From Pseudoxanthomonas jiangsuensis (GTDB taxonomy: Bacteria; Pseudomonadota; Gammaproteobacteria; Xanthomonadales; Xanthomonadaceae), in assembly GCF_010093185.1 (NCBI RefSeq), contig NZ_PDWL01000001.1, positions 1 to 64,000 on the forward strand: a DNA stretch of 64,000 nt. Reading direction: 5' to 3'. Positions 45,207-53,348 of this stretch are shown one piece after another. Within the stretch, counting starts at the first letter, position 1. The number at the start of each line of letters is the position of its first letter. Under the pieces are notes generated by a model. That model ran no database searches, was not told where the DNA came from, and worked only from the letters and a program-made list of their open reading frames with translations. The translations under genes were made by a program, and so were the position numbers.

Positions 45207-45727
45207 CGCCCTCCAAGCGCGCCTATCTGATCGCGGCGCTGACCGCGGCGGCCGGCCTGGCGGCCGGCGCCGCCTGGCCGCCTCCACCGATTCCCAAGAG
45301 CCAGGAAGGCACCGACGGCTGGGCCTTGCCGGAGCACGGGCTGCAGCGACTGTCGCCCGAGGCCATGGACCAGGCCGGCTCGATCCGCTGGCTGGGCGAT
45401 GGCGGTGGCGACAGCCAGGTCCAGGAGTGGCGGCTGGTCGGGATCCTGCAGGCGCCGCAGCCGGTGGCGCTGGTCATGGTCGCGGGCACGCAGGCCCCTG
45501 CCCAGGGAGGGCGCCAGAAGCAGAAGGCCGCGCGCGGCCAGAACCTGCGCCTGGAACCCGGCGCCGCGCTGCCGGACGGCAGCCTGCTGGCCGCCATCGA
45601 GCGCGACAGCGTCACCGTCGAGCGCGACGGCTGCCGCCGCACCTACAAGCTGTATCGTCCACAACCCGTCAGCACCTCCGGCGCCTGCGCCGATACTCCA
45701 GCCCCGGAGCAAAGGAAGTCCCAATGA
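45203..45727 (+). CDS. XpsN/GspC-like type II secretion protein
   Basis: The 174-residue protein has an N-terminal hydrophobic helix (about 7-25). A periplasmic HR-like domain follows (WRLVGILQAPQPVALVMVAG, then GDSVTVERDGCRR near the end). It matches the slot of XpsN in the Xanthomonas secretion cluster, which connects the inner-membrane platform to the GspD secretin much as GspC does elsewhere. It starts with GTG overlapping the gspM stop and ends 4 nt into gspD. A GspC of standard type is not seen elsewhere in the window. Confidence 0.75.
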   Translation: MTPSKRAYLIAALTAAAGLAAGAAWPPPPIPKSQEGTDGWALPEHGLQRLSPEAMDQAGSIRWLGDGGGDSQVQEWRLVGILQAPQPVALVMVAGTQAPAQGGRQKQKAARGQNLRLEPGAALPDGSLLAAIERDSVTVERDGCRRTYKLYRPQPVSTSGACADTPAPEQRKSQ

Positions 45728-47916
45728 CCCTGCCCCGCAGTGCGATCGGCCTGGCCGTTTTCGCCGCCACCGTCCTCGCCGGCTGCGCAACCCCGCCGAA
45801 AATGCCGGTCGATCCGCCGCTGGCGCTTCCGCCCAAGCCGGTCGCCTCATTGGATGCCTCTCCCGTCGGCAACCAGGAAGCGCCCACGGCCCTGGCCCAG
45901 ACCCCCACGCCCCGCGTGGACATTTCCAGTTCCGCCAGCGCCAGCCTCGGCGGCGACGAGGCCCTGCCGCCGCTGGGCAGCACGCCGGTCAGTGTGAACG
46001 TGCAGGACCTGCCGGTACCGGTGCTGGCCAACGAAGTCTTCGGCAACATCCTCGGCCTGAGCGTCACCCTGGCGCCGGAAGTCGCTTCGCTGCAGGAGCT
46101 GGTGACCCTGAACACCGCCGACAACCTGCCGCCGGCCGAACTGTTCCGCCTCACCCGCCAGGTTCTGTCGGAATACGGCGTGGCGGTCGAGGCCGAGGGC
46201 CGGCTGGTCAACCTGCGGCTGGCGCCCAAGGGCAGTTCGGCCGTGCCGCCGCTGGTGGTCAGCGGCAAGGCCCTGCCCAGCGTCCCGATCAGCCACCGGC
46301 CCGTGTTCCAGCTGGTGGAGATGGAGGTGATCCGGGCCGGCGACGCGGTGCGCTGGCTCGACACCCTGTTCGGCCAGGAACTGAAGGTCACCGAGGAGTC
46401 GGCGCGCAATGCGGTGCTCATCAGCGGCCGGCCGGCCCAGGTCCGGCAGGCGATGGAGGCGCTGCGGGTGTTCGACCGCCCGATGATGCGCGGCCGGGTC
46501 AGCACCCGCCTCGAGCCTGCCTTCCTCACTGCCGAGGAACTGTCGGCGCGGCTGACGGAAGTGCTCAACCTGCAGGGTTACAGCGCCAACCGCAGCGCCG
46601 GCGCGCCAGCCGCGGTGATCGTCCTGCCGATCGCGGCGGCCAACTCGGTGATCGTGTTCGCCACCACCCAGCAGACCATGGACTACGCCGTGTCCTGGGC
46701 CCGGGAGCTGGACCGTCCGAGCCAGCACGCGGGCACGCAGTCGATGTTCTATTACCAGGTGCGCAACACCAAGGCCACCGACATCGCCGACGTGCTGACC
46801 TCCAGCATCCGCAGCCAGCAGCAGGCAACCAACGCGGCCAACGCGGCAGCCGTGGCCGGCTCCGACGCCGCCTCGGCGCCCGCCAACAACCGCGTCTCGA
46901 CCGGTGCCCGCACCGTGGGCAACTCGGGCATCCTGGTCGACGAACCCAGGAACGCGCTGATCTACCAGGGCGATCCGGCGCAATGGGAGCGGATGCTGAC
47001 CCTGATCAAGCAGATGGATCGCGCCCCGCGCCAGGTCATGATCGAGGTCACCATCGCCGAGGTCACCCTCAACGACGACAACGAGTTCGGCCTGAGCTGG
47101 TTCGCCAAGGCCGGATTCGGGCGCTTCGACGGCAGCATCTACAAGGGCACCGGCTCCGGCGGCGAATCGCCGGGCGCCGGTGGCAACGGCCTGACCTACC
47201 TTTTGGACGTGGCCGGCCAGAACCGGGTCGCGCTGACCGCGTTCGCCAACGACAACCGGGTCAGCATCCTGTCCACACCGCGGCTGCTGGTGAAGAGCGG
47301 CAGCGAGGCCAACATCGACGTCGGCACCGAGGTCCCGACGGTCACCATGACCACCACCTCCAACCAGCAGAGCAACGGCGACACCAACCTGCTGCAATCG
47401 ATCCAGTACCGCAAGACCGGCATCATCCTAAAGATCAAGCCGACCGTGTATTCGGACGACCGCATCGACCTGGACATCAGCCAGGAAGTCAGCGAGGCGC
47501 TTCCACTGGAGGGCGGCGAAACCGCCAATTCGCCCTCGATCTTCAACCGCGCGCTCAACACCTCGCTCAGCCTGCGCGATGGCGGATCGGTGGTCATGGC
47601 CGGCCTCATCTCCGACCGCAGCACCGACACCGACTCCGGCATCCCGGGGCTCAAGGACATCCCGGTGCTGGGCAACCTGTTCAAGAACAAGTCCGTCAAG
47701 AAGAACCGGACCGAACTGGTGCTGCTGATCGTGCCGTACATCGTCGAATCGGACGAGCGTGCGACCGACGTCAGCCGCGCCGTCCTGGACCGCTTCGACC
47801 TGCTGGACCTGGACCGTGCACTGGGACCGCAACCGGCGCCGGCGCCCGGCGCGCCGCTGCCGGCCCGCCTGCCGCCTCCGGCCACCACCTTCCCCGCCCG
47901 CAACGACCCGCGCTGA
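45724..47916 (+). CDS. gspD: Type II secretion secretin D
   Basis: The 730-residue outer-membrane secretin is a lipoprotein, with lipobox VLAGC at Cys21. N-domains (~85-420) precede the conserved secretin domain (~440-690). Motifs are LIQ-type N1-N3 repeats, VPTVTMTTTSNQQSNGD and the C-terminal LKDIPVLGNLFKN plus RTELVLLIVPYI. It forms the multimeric gate through which folded substrates leave. A Ser/Ala-rich insertion lies near 380. The stop is one base before the following lipoprotein gene. Confidence 0.95.
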   Translation: MTLPRSAIGLAVFAATVLAGCATPPKMPVDPPLALPPKPVASLDASPVGNQEAPTALAQTPTPRVDISSSASASLGGDEALPPLGSTPVSVNVQDLPVPVLANEVFGNILGLSVTLAPEVASLQELVTLNTADNLPPAELFRLTRQVLSEYGVAVEAEGRLVNLRLAPKGSSAVPPLVVSGKALPSVPISHRPVFQLVEMEVIRAGDAVRWLDTLFGQELKVTEESARNAVLISGRPAQVRQAMEALRVFDRPMMRGRVSTRLEPAFLTAEELSARLTEVLNLQGYSANRSAGAPAAVIVLPIAAANSVIVFATTQQTMDYAVSWARELDRPSQHAGTQSMFYYQVRNTKATDIADVLTSSIRSQQQATNAANAAAVAGSDAASAPANNRVSTGARTVGNSGILVDEPRNALIYQGDPAQWERMLTLIKQMDRAPRQVMIEVTIAEVTLNDDNEFGLSWFAKAGFGRFDGSIYKGTGSGGESPGAGGNGLTYLLDVAGQNRVALTAFANDNRVSILSTPRLLVKSGSEANIDVGTEVPTVTMTTTSNQQSNGDTNLLQSIQYRKTGIILKIKPTVYSDDRIDLDISQEVSEALPLEGGETANSPSIFNRALNTSLSLRDGGSVVMAGLISDRSTDTDSGIPGLKDIPVLGNLFKNKSVKKNRTELVLLIVPYIVESDERATDVSRAVLDRFDLLDLDRALGPQPAPAPGAPLPARLPPPATTFPARNDPR

Positions 47917-47917
47917 C

Positions 47918-48460
47918 ATGAACACCTCGATCCCCGGAACCCTCGTCCTCTGCCTGCTTGCCGCATTCGCCGCCGCAGGATGCGCCCGTCGCGAAGCGGA
48001 GGACGACACCGCCACCGCACAGTCGGCGCCCGAAGCCGCACCCGAGCCTCCGCCGCCGCCCAAGGAGGTCGCCGCGCTGAAGATCGACGTGTCGCTCTCG
48101 CCTCAGGCGGAGCAGAAGCTCAAGGCCACCGGCGAAACCGTCCGGGTCGAGGTCGTCTACGGCGGCGATCCGGCCCCCGACGCCACCCTGCAGCCGAACG
48201 AACTGGGCATGATCGAGCTGGGCAAAAAGACCCTGGAACTGCCAGGCTCGGGCTCGGTCGAGCTCGCCGAATCGGAAGTGGACCGCAGCCGCCTGGACCA
48301 GATCGTCGGCCAGCCGCAGGTGATGGTGAACACCACCTCCGGGCGCAAGTCGACCCCGCAGAACCTGCTGGCCTGCGAGTTCTACTGGGACACCCTGAGC
48401 ACCGCCGGGCGCGACGGCGTCAAGGTACCGTGCAAGTTGCTGACCGAAACCGGCGGCTAA
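47918..48460 (+). CDS. Hypothetical lipoprotein downstream of gspD
   Basis: The 180-residue product has a signal peptide with lipobox AAAGC (Cys22), a Pro/Ala/Glu-rich linker and a small beta domain (VEVVYGGDPAPDATLQPN). I recognise no characterised family. It begins one base after the gspD stop and is probably co-expressed. It could be a pilotin-like helper of the secretin, but that is a guess from position. It lies in the cluster's last place, next to the convergent cystathionine enzyme gene. Confidence 0.6.
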   Translation: MNTSIPGTLVLCLLAAFAAAGCARREAEDDTATAQSAPEAAPEPPPPPKEVAALKIDVSLSPQAEQKLKATGETVRVEVVYGGDPAPDATLQPNELGMIELGKKTLELPGSGSVELAESEVDRSRLDQIVGQPQVMVNTTSGRKSTPQNLLACEFYWDTLSTAGRDGVKVPCKLLTETGG

Positions 48461-48490
48461 CGCCGGACGCGATCACGGCTGCATGACTCG

Positions 48491-48516
48491 CGCCGCGGTC
48501 CGCATGGACCGCGGCG
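48491..48516. terminator. Convergent hairpin between the secretion and transsulfuration genes
   Basis: A perfect 11-bp stem (CGCCGCGGTCC, loop GCAT) lies in the 75-nt convergent gap. There is no T-run on either side, so its terminator function is uncertain. Confidence 0.4.
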
Positions 48517-48535
48517 CCTTGCCGGTCGGGCTGCG

Positions 48536-49711
48536 TCAAGCGCCCAAGGCGGCCGCCAGGTCCTCGCGCAGGTCCTCCACCCCCTCGATCCCCACGCTCA
48601 ACCGCACCAGCGCATCGCTGATCCCCAGCCGCGCGCGCCGCTCCGGCGGCACCGAGGCGTGGGTCATCACCGCCGGATGGTTGAGCAGGCTTTCCACCCC
48701 GCCCAGCGACTCGGCCAGGGTGAACAGGCGGGTGCGCTCGCAGAAACGCCTGGCGCCCTCGAAGCCGCCCTTCAGCACGACCGAGACGATGCCGCCGAAG
48801 CCATGCATCTGGCGCGAGGCCAGCGCCTTCTGCGGGTGCGAGTCCAGGCCCGGGTAGATCACCTTCTCCACGCCCGGGTGGGTTTCCAGCCATTGCGCCA
48901 GGGCCAGGGCGTTGTCGCAGTGGGCGCGCATGCGCAAGGGCAGGGTCTTGGCGCCGCGCAGGGCCAGGAAGCTGTCGAACGGTCCCTGCACGGCGCCGAC
49001 CGAGTTCTGCAGGAAGGCCATGCGCTCGCCGAGCTCCCCGTCGCCGGTCACGACGATGCCGCCGACCATGTCCGAGTGGCCGTTGAGGTACTTGGTCGCC
49101 GAATGCACCACCAGATGCGCGCCCAGTTCCAGTGGGCGCTGCAGGGCCGGCGAGGCGAAGGTGTTGTCGACCGCCACCAGCAGCCCGCGCCGGCGCGCGA
49201 TCCCGGCCACCGCGGCGATGTCGACGATCTTGAGCATCGGGTTGGTCGGGGTCTCGATCCACACCATCCGTGTCTTCGGCGTGATCGCGGCCTCGAACGC
49301 GGCCAGGTCGGCCAGGTCCACGAAGCTGAAATCCAGCGCCGCGCTGCGTCGGCGCACCCGCTCGAACAGGCGGTAGCTGCCGCCGTACAGGTCGTCCATG
49401 GCGATGACGTGGTCGCCGCTGTCCAGCAGCTCCAGCACGGTGGATGTGGCGGCCAGGCCGGAGGCGAACGCGAAGCCGCGGCTGCCGCCCTCGAGCGCGG
49501 CCACGCAGCGTTCCCAGGCGAAGCGGGTCGGGTTGTGGGTACGCGAATACTCGAAACCCTGGTGCTCGCCGGGGCTGCTCTGGGCGTAGGTGGAGGTGGC
49601 GTAGATCGGTGGCATCACCGCGCCGGTGGAGGGGTCCGGCGCCTGGCCACCGTGGATGGCCAGGGTGGCCAGGGAGAGCGGGCGTTCACCGCCGGGGACG
49701 TGTTCGGCCAT
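48536..49711 (-). CDS. Cystathionine gamma-synthase / lyase family enzyme
   Basis: The 391-residue PLP enzyme belongs to the Cys/Met-metabolism class. The internal aldimine lysine is Lys207 in SATKYLNGHSD, and Asp182 (VDNTF) and the ASGLAATS loop bind PLP. It interconverts cystathionine with cysteine or homoserine derivatives in the cytoplasm. It is downstream of cystathionine beta-synthase on the same strand, giving a transsulfuration pair. Sequence alone does not settle whether synthase or lyase activity dominates; the beta-synthase neighbour favours gamma-lyase. Confidence 0.88.
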   Translation of the reverse strand: MAEHVPGGERPLSLATLAIHGGQAPDPSTGAVMPPIYATSTYAQSSPGEHQGFEYSRTHNPTRFAWERCVAALEGGSRGFAFASGLAATSTVLELLDSGDHVIAMDDLYGGSYRLFERVRRRSAALDFSFVDLADLAAFEAAITPKTRMVWIETPTNPMLKIVDIAAVAGIARRRGLLVAVDNTFASPALQRPLELGAHLVVHSATKYLNGHSDMVGGIVVTGDGELGERMAFLQNSVGAVQGPFDSFLALRGAKTLPLRMRAHCDNALALAQWLETHPGVEKVIYPGLDSHPQKALASRQMHGFGGIVSVVLKGGFEGARRFCERTRLFTLAESLGGVESLLNHPAVMTHASVPPERRARLGISDALVRLSVGIEGVEDLREDLAAALGA

Positions 49712-49740
49712 GGATATCTCTGTAGTCAGGTACGTGCGGC

Positions 49741-49768
49741 CCCATTGTAGGAGCCGGTCTTGCCGGCG
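49741..49768. repeat. REP-like TTGTAGGAGCCGG motif, copy 2
   Basis: CCCATTGTAGGAGCCGG matches copy 1 exactly. It is followed by TCTTGCCGGCGG, which can pair with its GCCGG to form a small hairpin. It sits between the two transsulfuration genes. Confidence 0.6.
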
Positions 49769-49774
49769 GCCGCC

Positions 49775-51151
49775 CTACTGCACCCTTCGCCGCAGGTAGT
49801 TCAGCAAGTCGATCCGGGTCACCAGGCCGAGGAAACGCTCGCCGTCCATCACGATCGCCACCTGGCCGCGGTCGAACATCGGCAAAAGGGCCTCGATCGG
49901 CGACTTCACGTCCAGCCGGTCCAGCTTGCTGACCATGGCGGTGTGGACCGGGTCGCGGAATCGGGCTTCGTCGCCGTAGACGTGCAGCAGGACGTCGCTC
50001 TCGTCGACGATGCCGACCAGCTGCTCGCCTTCCATCACCGGCAGCTGGGAGACGTCGTAAAGCTTCATCCGCTGGTAGGCGGTGGTCAGCAGGTCGTTGG
50101 GGCCGACCACCACGGTGTCCTTCTGGCTGTAAGGGCGCAGGATCAGGTCGCGCAGGTCGCCGTGGCGTGGGCGCTCCAGGAAACCGTTGTCCAGCATCCA
50201 GTAGTCGTTGTACATCTTCGACAGGTACTTGTTGCCGGTGTCCGGGACCAGCACCACCACCTTCTTCGGCGAGGTCTGTTCGCGGCAGTACTTCAGCGCG
50301 GCGGCCAGCAGGGTGCCGGTCGAGGAGCCGCCGAGGATGCCCTCCTTGGCCAGCAATTCGCGCGCGGTGTGGAAGCTCTCGCCGTCGCTGATCGCGTAGG
50401 CCTTCTTCACCCGGCTGAAATCGGCGATCGAGGGCAGGAAGTCCTCGCCGATGCCCTCCACCAGCCAGCTGCCGGACTTGTCGCTGAGCACGCCTTCGTT
50501 GATGTACTGGGCCAGGATCGAGCCCACGGGGTCGGCCAGCACCAGTTCCACCTGCGGCGCCTTCTGCGCGAAGCAGCGCGACAGGCCGGTCATGGTGCCG
50601 GAGCTGCCGCAGCCGAACACGATCGCGTCGAAACCGCCCACGCCGGCCATCTGCTCGATGATCTCCGGGCCGGTGCCGGTCTCGTGCGCGACCGGGTTGT
50701 CCGGGTTGCCGAACTGGTTGACGAAGTAGGCGCCGGGGGTGTCGGCGGCGATCTTCGCGGCCAGGTCCTGGTAGTACTCCGGATGGCCCTTGCCCACGTC
50801 CGAGCGGGTCAGCACCACCTCGGCGCCCATCGCCTTGAGGTTGAAGATCTTCTCCCGGCTCATCTTGTCCGGGACCACCAGGACCAGGCGGTAGCCTTTC
50901 TGCTGGGCGACCAGGGCCAGGCCGATGCCGGTGTTGCCGGCGGTGCCCTCGACCAGGGTGGCGCCGGGCTTCAGGTCGCCGCGCCGCTCGGCGGCCTCGA
51001 TCATCGACAGGCCGATGCGGTCCTTGCTGGAGCCGCCGGGGTTGGTGTTCTCGAGCTTGAGGTAGAGCTCGCAAGGGCCGGTGTCCAGGTGCCGGGCCTT
51101 GACCATGGGCGTGCGCCCGATCAGTTCGAGCACGGAAGCGTGCGGGGCCAT
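49775..51151 (-). CDS. cbs: Cystathionine beta-synthase
   Basis: The 458-residue PLP enzyme condenses serine and homocysteine to cystathionine. The PLP lysine is Lys43 in GGSSKDR, with EGTAGNTG (about 68-75) binding the phosphate. Two tandem CBS domains occupy ~335-458. The protein lacks the heme domain seen in animal enzymes, as is usual in bacteria. It is on the minus strand with the gamma-lyase/synthase 64 nt downstream. A REP-like repeat separates the two genes, and another lies upstream of this one. Confidence 0.93.
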   Translation of the reverse strand: MAPHASVLELIGRTPMVKARHLDTGPCELYLKLENTNPGGSSKDRIGLSMIEAAERRGDLKPGATLVEGTAGNTGIGLALVAQQKGYRLVLVVPDKMSREKIFNLKAMGAEVVLTRSDVGKGHPEYYQDLAAKIAADTPGAYFVNQFGNPDNPVAHETGTGPEIIEQMAGVGGFDAIVFGCGSSGTMTGLSRCFAQKAPQVELVLADPVGSILAQYINEGVLSDKSGSWLVEGIGEDFLPSIADFSRVKKAYAISDGESFHTARELLAKEGILGGSSTGTLLAAALKYCREQTSPKKVVVLVPDTGNKYLSKMYNDYWMLDNGFLERPRHGDLRDLILRPYSQKDTVVVGPNDLLTTAYQRMKLYDVSQLPVMEGEQLVGIVDESDVLLHVYGDEARFRDPVHTAMVSKLDRLDVKSPIEALLPMFDRGQVAIVMDGERFLGLVTRIDLLNYLRRRVQ

Positions 51152-51216
51152 CGGTTGTCCGGTATCGGGGGCCGCGCGGGCGCGGCGGAACCGGGATTAT
51201 CCGCCGGATCGTGCCG

Positions 51217-51236
51217 TTGTAGGAGCCTGGTGCCGG
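51217..51236. repeat. REP-like motif, copy 3 (diverged)
   Basis: TTGTAGGAGCCTGG, one base longer than the other copies, lies upstream of cbs, between it and the ydcH-like gene. Confidence 0.45.
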
Positions 51237-51312
51237 AAGAGGAATGCGCGGGCGGTGGCGGTTCCCGACGAGGAGGGCCGCCACCGCCCGCGGCGTGGAG
51301 CGGTGGACCGGG

Positions 51313-51528
51313 TCAGTGCGCCCGGTCGTAGATGCGCAGCAGGCGCTGTTTGGCGATGAGCTTCTCGCGCTTCATCTGCCCGAGCGTGAGGTCGTCGATC
51401 GGCAGCACGCCCAGTTCGGCGTCCATGACCTTCTTGTCCAGCAGCCGGTGTCGCTGGTAGAGCTGCTTGAACTCGGGGTCGCGCTTCATCAGCGCATCGA
51501 TCTCGGCCTGCGGTTGCCCTTCGAACAT
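51313..51528 (-). CDS. YdcH-like small protein (DUF465)
   Basis: The 71-residue helical protein matches the small YdcH/DUF465 family (FEGQPQAEIDALMKRDPEF and the C-terminal KREKLIAKQRLL). Function in this family is unknown. The ATG at 51528 has a strong GGAGGTG ribosome site. A hairpin with a T-run lies about 70 nt upstream of the start, so the gene may be read from its own leader or from read-through. Confidence 0.82.
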   Translation of the reverse strand: MFEGQPQAEIDALMKRDPEFKQLYQRHRLLDKKVMDAELGVLPIDDLTLGQMKREKLIAKQRLLRIYDRAH

Positions 51529-51597
51529 GTCTGCACCTCCTGGGAGTCGCGCATCCGTGCGGCGTGGGCCGGCCGCCTTCGGCCGGCGGAAAAACGA

Positions 51598-51624
51598 ACG
51601 CCCCGGACCTTGCGGCCGGGGCGT
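51598..51624 (-). terminator. Terminator-like hairpin upstream of the ydcH-like gene
   Basis: Read on the minus strand, a 9-bp stem (ACGCCCCGG and CCGGGGCGT) is followed by TCGTTTTTCC. A second GC-rich hairpin (51568-51587) lies just beyond it. It would end a transcript coming from about 51800 or act as an attenuator for ydcH. Confidence 0.65.
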
Positions 51625-51800
51625 CGGGTTTCGGAGTCGTCCGGGCACGCCACCCGGTCACCGGATCCGGCCACCGGGACGGGTATCCCGGCGGCGATCT
51701 CCTTGGACTCGGCGGATGGCTGCATCGGCAGGATCTCCGGTCATCCGGGGGCGGAAGCACCTCCCGGATGATTGACCCTACTCCTCCCTCCCGGGGCCGG
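51625..51800 (-). ncRNA. Candidate structured RNA or leader in the ydcH-OmpA gap
   Basis: The 425-nt gap between the OmpA-like and ydcH-like genes has no convincing protein gene. It contains a 9-bp hairpin at 51741-51771 (TCATCCGGG/CCCGGATGA) and a 6-bp hairpin at 51674-51691. The terminator at 51598 follows on the minus strand. Such a series of hairpins ending in a T-run suggests a small RNA or leader. No known family was recognised. A minus-strand frame for 78 residues crosses the terminator and is not called. Confidence 0.3.
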
Positions 51801-51907
51801 CAACCACGACGTGCAGGAATTGCGACCGGCGGTCGTGGATGTCACATGACAGGGCGAGACGAGGCGGATTTCCAGGACAAATATTTGATCTGCATGAAAA
51901 ATCCGCA

Positions 51908-51932
51908 AGAAAGCCGGCAAGCCGGCTTCACC
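51908..51932 (-). terminator. Terminator-like hairpin after the OmpA-like gene
   Basis: AAGCCGGC and GCCGGCTT form a stem with a tiny loop, followed on the minus strand by TTTCTTGCGGATTTTT. The T-run is imperfect and somewhat distant. Confidence 0.45.
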
Positions 51933-51953
51933 AGGGCACGCCACCGTGGTGGT

Positions 51954-52847
51954 TCAGGGACCCACCACCACCTCGGCCGCACGGGTGCCGGTGGCGGCCC
52001 CACGCTTGGCCTCGACCCGGATCCGCGAGGCCGCCACGCCACCGGCGACCAGCGCTTCGCGCAGGGCGGCGGCGCGAGCCTGGGCGAGCTTGCCGTCGTC
52101 GCCCCAGGCACTGATCCGCACCCCGCCCTTGGCGATCTGCAGGTAGGCCGCCAGTGCGGCGGCCGCATCCCCGCCGCTGCCGCTCAGGCCGGACTTGCCC
52201 GAGGCATAGGCGTTGCCCGGCAGGGTGAACACCTCCCCCTGTCCCTCGAAACGCGCGGCCGGCAGCTTCTTGCCGCTCACCAGCTCGGCCTCCTGGCGGG
52301 CCAGTTCGGCCTCCTTGCGCCGCGCCGCGCTCAGCTGCGAGGCCTGGCGGCCGGTGGCCTTGCCCAGCGCCTCCTCGACCTCGGTCCGCAGCTGGGCTTC
52401 GGCCTCCGCGGCCAGGCGCAGGCGCTCGGCTTCCTCGGCCTGGATCTGGGCCTGCAGGCGCAGGCGCTCGTTCTCCTGCCGCGCGCGCGCGGCGTCGCGG
52501 CGGCTGGCTTCCAGCAGAAGTTCACTGCGCTGCAGGTCCAGCCGCGAAAGCTCGCTGCGCGCGGCCTGGACCCGGGCGGTCAGCTCGGCGATCTCCACCC
52601 GGCGCCCGGCCAGGTACAGGGCATCGGCGCGCTCGGCACGGCGGGCCTTGTCCAGCGCGGCGATGGCCTGCTGCGCTTCCATCTGCTCGTAGACCGCCAG
52701 CCGGCCCAGCGAAGGATCGCCCTGCAGGGCCGCCAGTTGCGCCTGCAACCGGGCCACGTCCGCATCGGGCGCAGCCAGCGCCGGGACCGCGGCGAAGACG
52801 GCCAGGCAGAAGCCGACCGCCAGTCCTTTCTTCATCGTCGCGCTCAT
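51954..52847 (-). CDS. OmpA-domain envelope protein with coiled coil
   Basis: The 297-residue exported protein has an N-terminal signal peptide (ends near PALAA) and a long charged coiled coil (about 30-190). The C-terminal part (~200-297; ISAWGDDGKLAQARAAALREALV) is compatible with an OmpA/MotB-type peptidoglycan-binding domain. ATG 52847 or the second Met (52835) could be the start. It overlaps the upstream DUF4398 gene by ATGA, suggesting a joint envelope role. No specific function is known. Confidence 0.72.
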   Translation of the reverse strand: MSATMKKGLAVGFCLAVFAAVPALAAPDADVARLQAQLAALQGDPSLGRLAVYEQMEAQQAIAALDKARRAERADALYLAGRRVEIAELTARVQAARSELSRLDLQRSELLLEASRRDAARARQENERLRLQAQIQAEEAERLRLAAEAEAQLRTEVEEALGKATGRQASQLSAARRKEAELARQEAELVSGKKLPAARFEGQGEVFTLPGNAYASGKSGLSGSGGDAAAALAAYLQIAKGGVRISAWGDDGKLAQARAAALREALVAGGVAASRIRVEAKRGAATGTRAAEVVVGP

Positions 52848-53242
52848 GGGGTCGCCTCCGCGGCCATGCCCAGGCGCTGGCGCAGGGCGGCGATCTCGTC
52901 GCGCCTTTGCTGCAGGTCGGCATCGGCCTTGGCCTGTTCGCTGCGCATCCGGGCCAGGTCGGCATCGGCCGCCGCCCGCTGGGCCACCGCGACGGCCTGG
53001 CGCTGATCGGCGCGGCTGCGCGAGGCCGCCGCGGCCTGGGCCTGGACCAGCGCCTGGCGGGCGGTGGCGATCAGGTCCGGGGCGTAGTGGTCGGCATCGG
53101 CGTCCTGGGCCTGCATCACCGCCTGCTCGGCGCGCTGCAGGTCCGGCAGCGGCGCTTGGGCGTGGGCCGTGACCGCCAGCCCGAAAGCGGCCAGGAGCGC
53201 GTACAGGCGTTTGCGGAAGTGTGCGAAGCTAGGGTCGTTCAT
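52844..53242 (-). CDS. DUF4398-like exported protein
   Basis: The 132-residue protein has a signal peptide ending in AVTAHA and an all-helical, Ala/Gln/Arg-rich mature part with heptad character. It matches the small DUF4398 family that commonly precedes OmpA-type proteins. It may be periplasmic or outer-membrane linked. It starts divergently from pilU across a 106-nt gap and is coupled to the OmpA-like gene by ATGA. Confidence 0.75.
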   Translation of the reverse strand: MNDPSFAHFRKRLYALLAAFGLAVTAHAQAPLPDLQRAEQAVMQAQDADADHYAPDLIATARQALVQAQAAAASRSRADQRQAVAVAQRAAADADLARMRSEQAKADADLQQRRDEIAALRQRLGMAAEATP

Positions 53243-53348
53243 TGGGGAGCGTCGCGTCCGGTTCGGGTCGCGGCCATTGTCGGAAGCCTGCGGCGCGCTT
53301 GCAAATGGCCGCCGCCGAACAGCAAACGGGGCAGGGATCGAAGGCGCT

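Noticed and set aside
45847-47397. Long open frame on the minus strand within gspD
   Set aside because: It is antisense to the secretin, with His/Gly/Arg-rich codon shadow composition typical of high-GC DNA. No ribosome site or homology seen.
51489-51725. A 78-residue minus-strand protein in the ydcH-OmpA gap
   Set aside because: The frame runs through the terminator hairpin and over the ydcH ribosome site, so it is not called as a gene.
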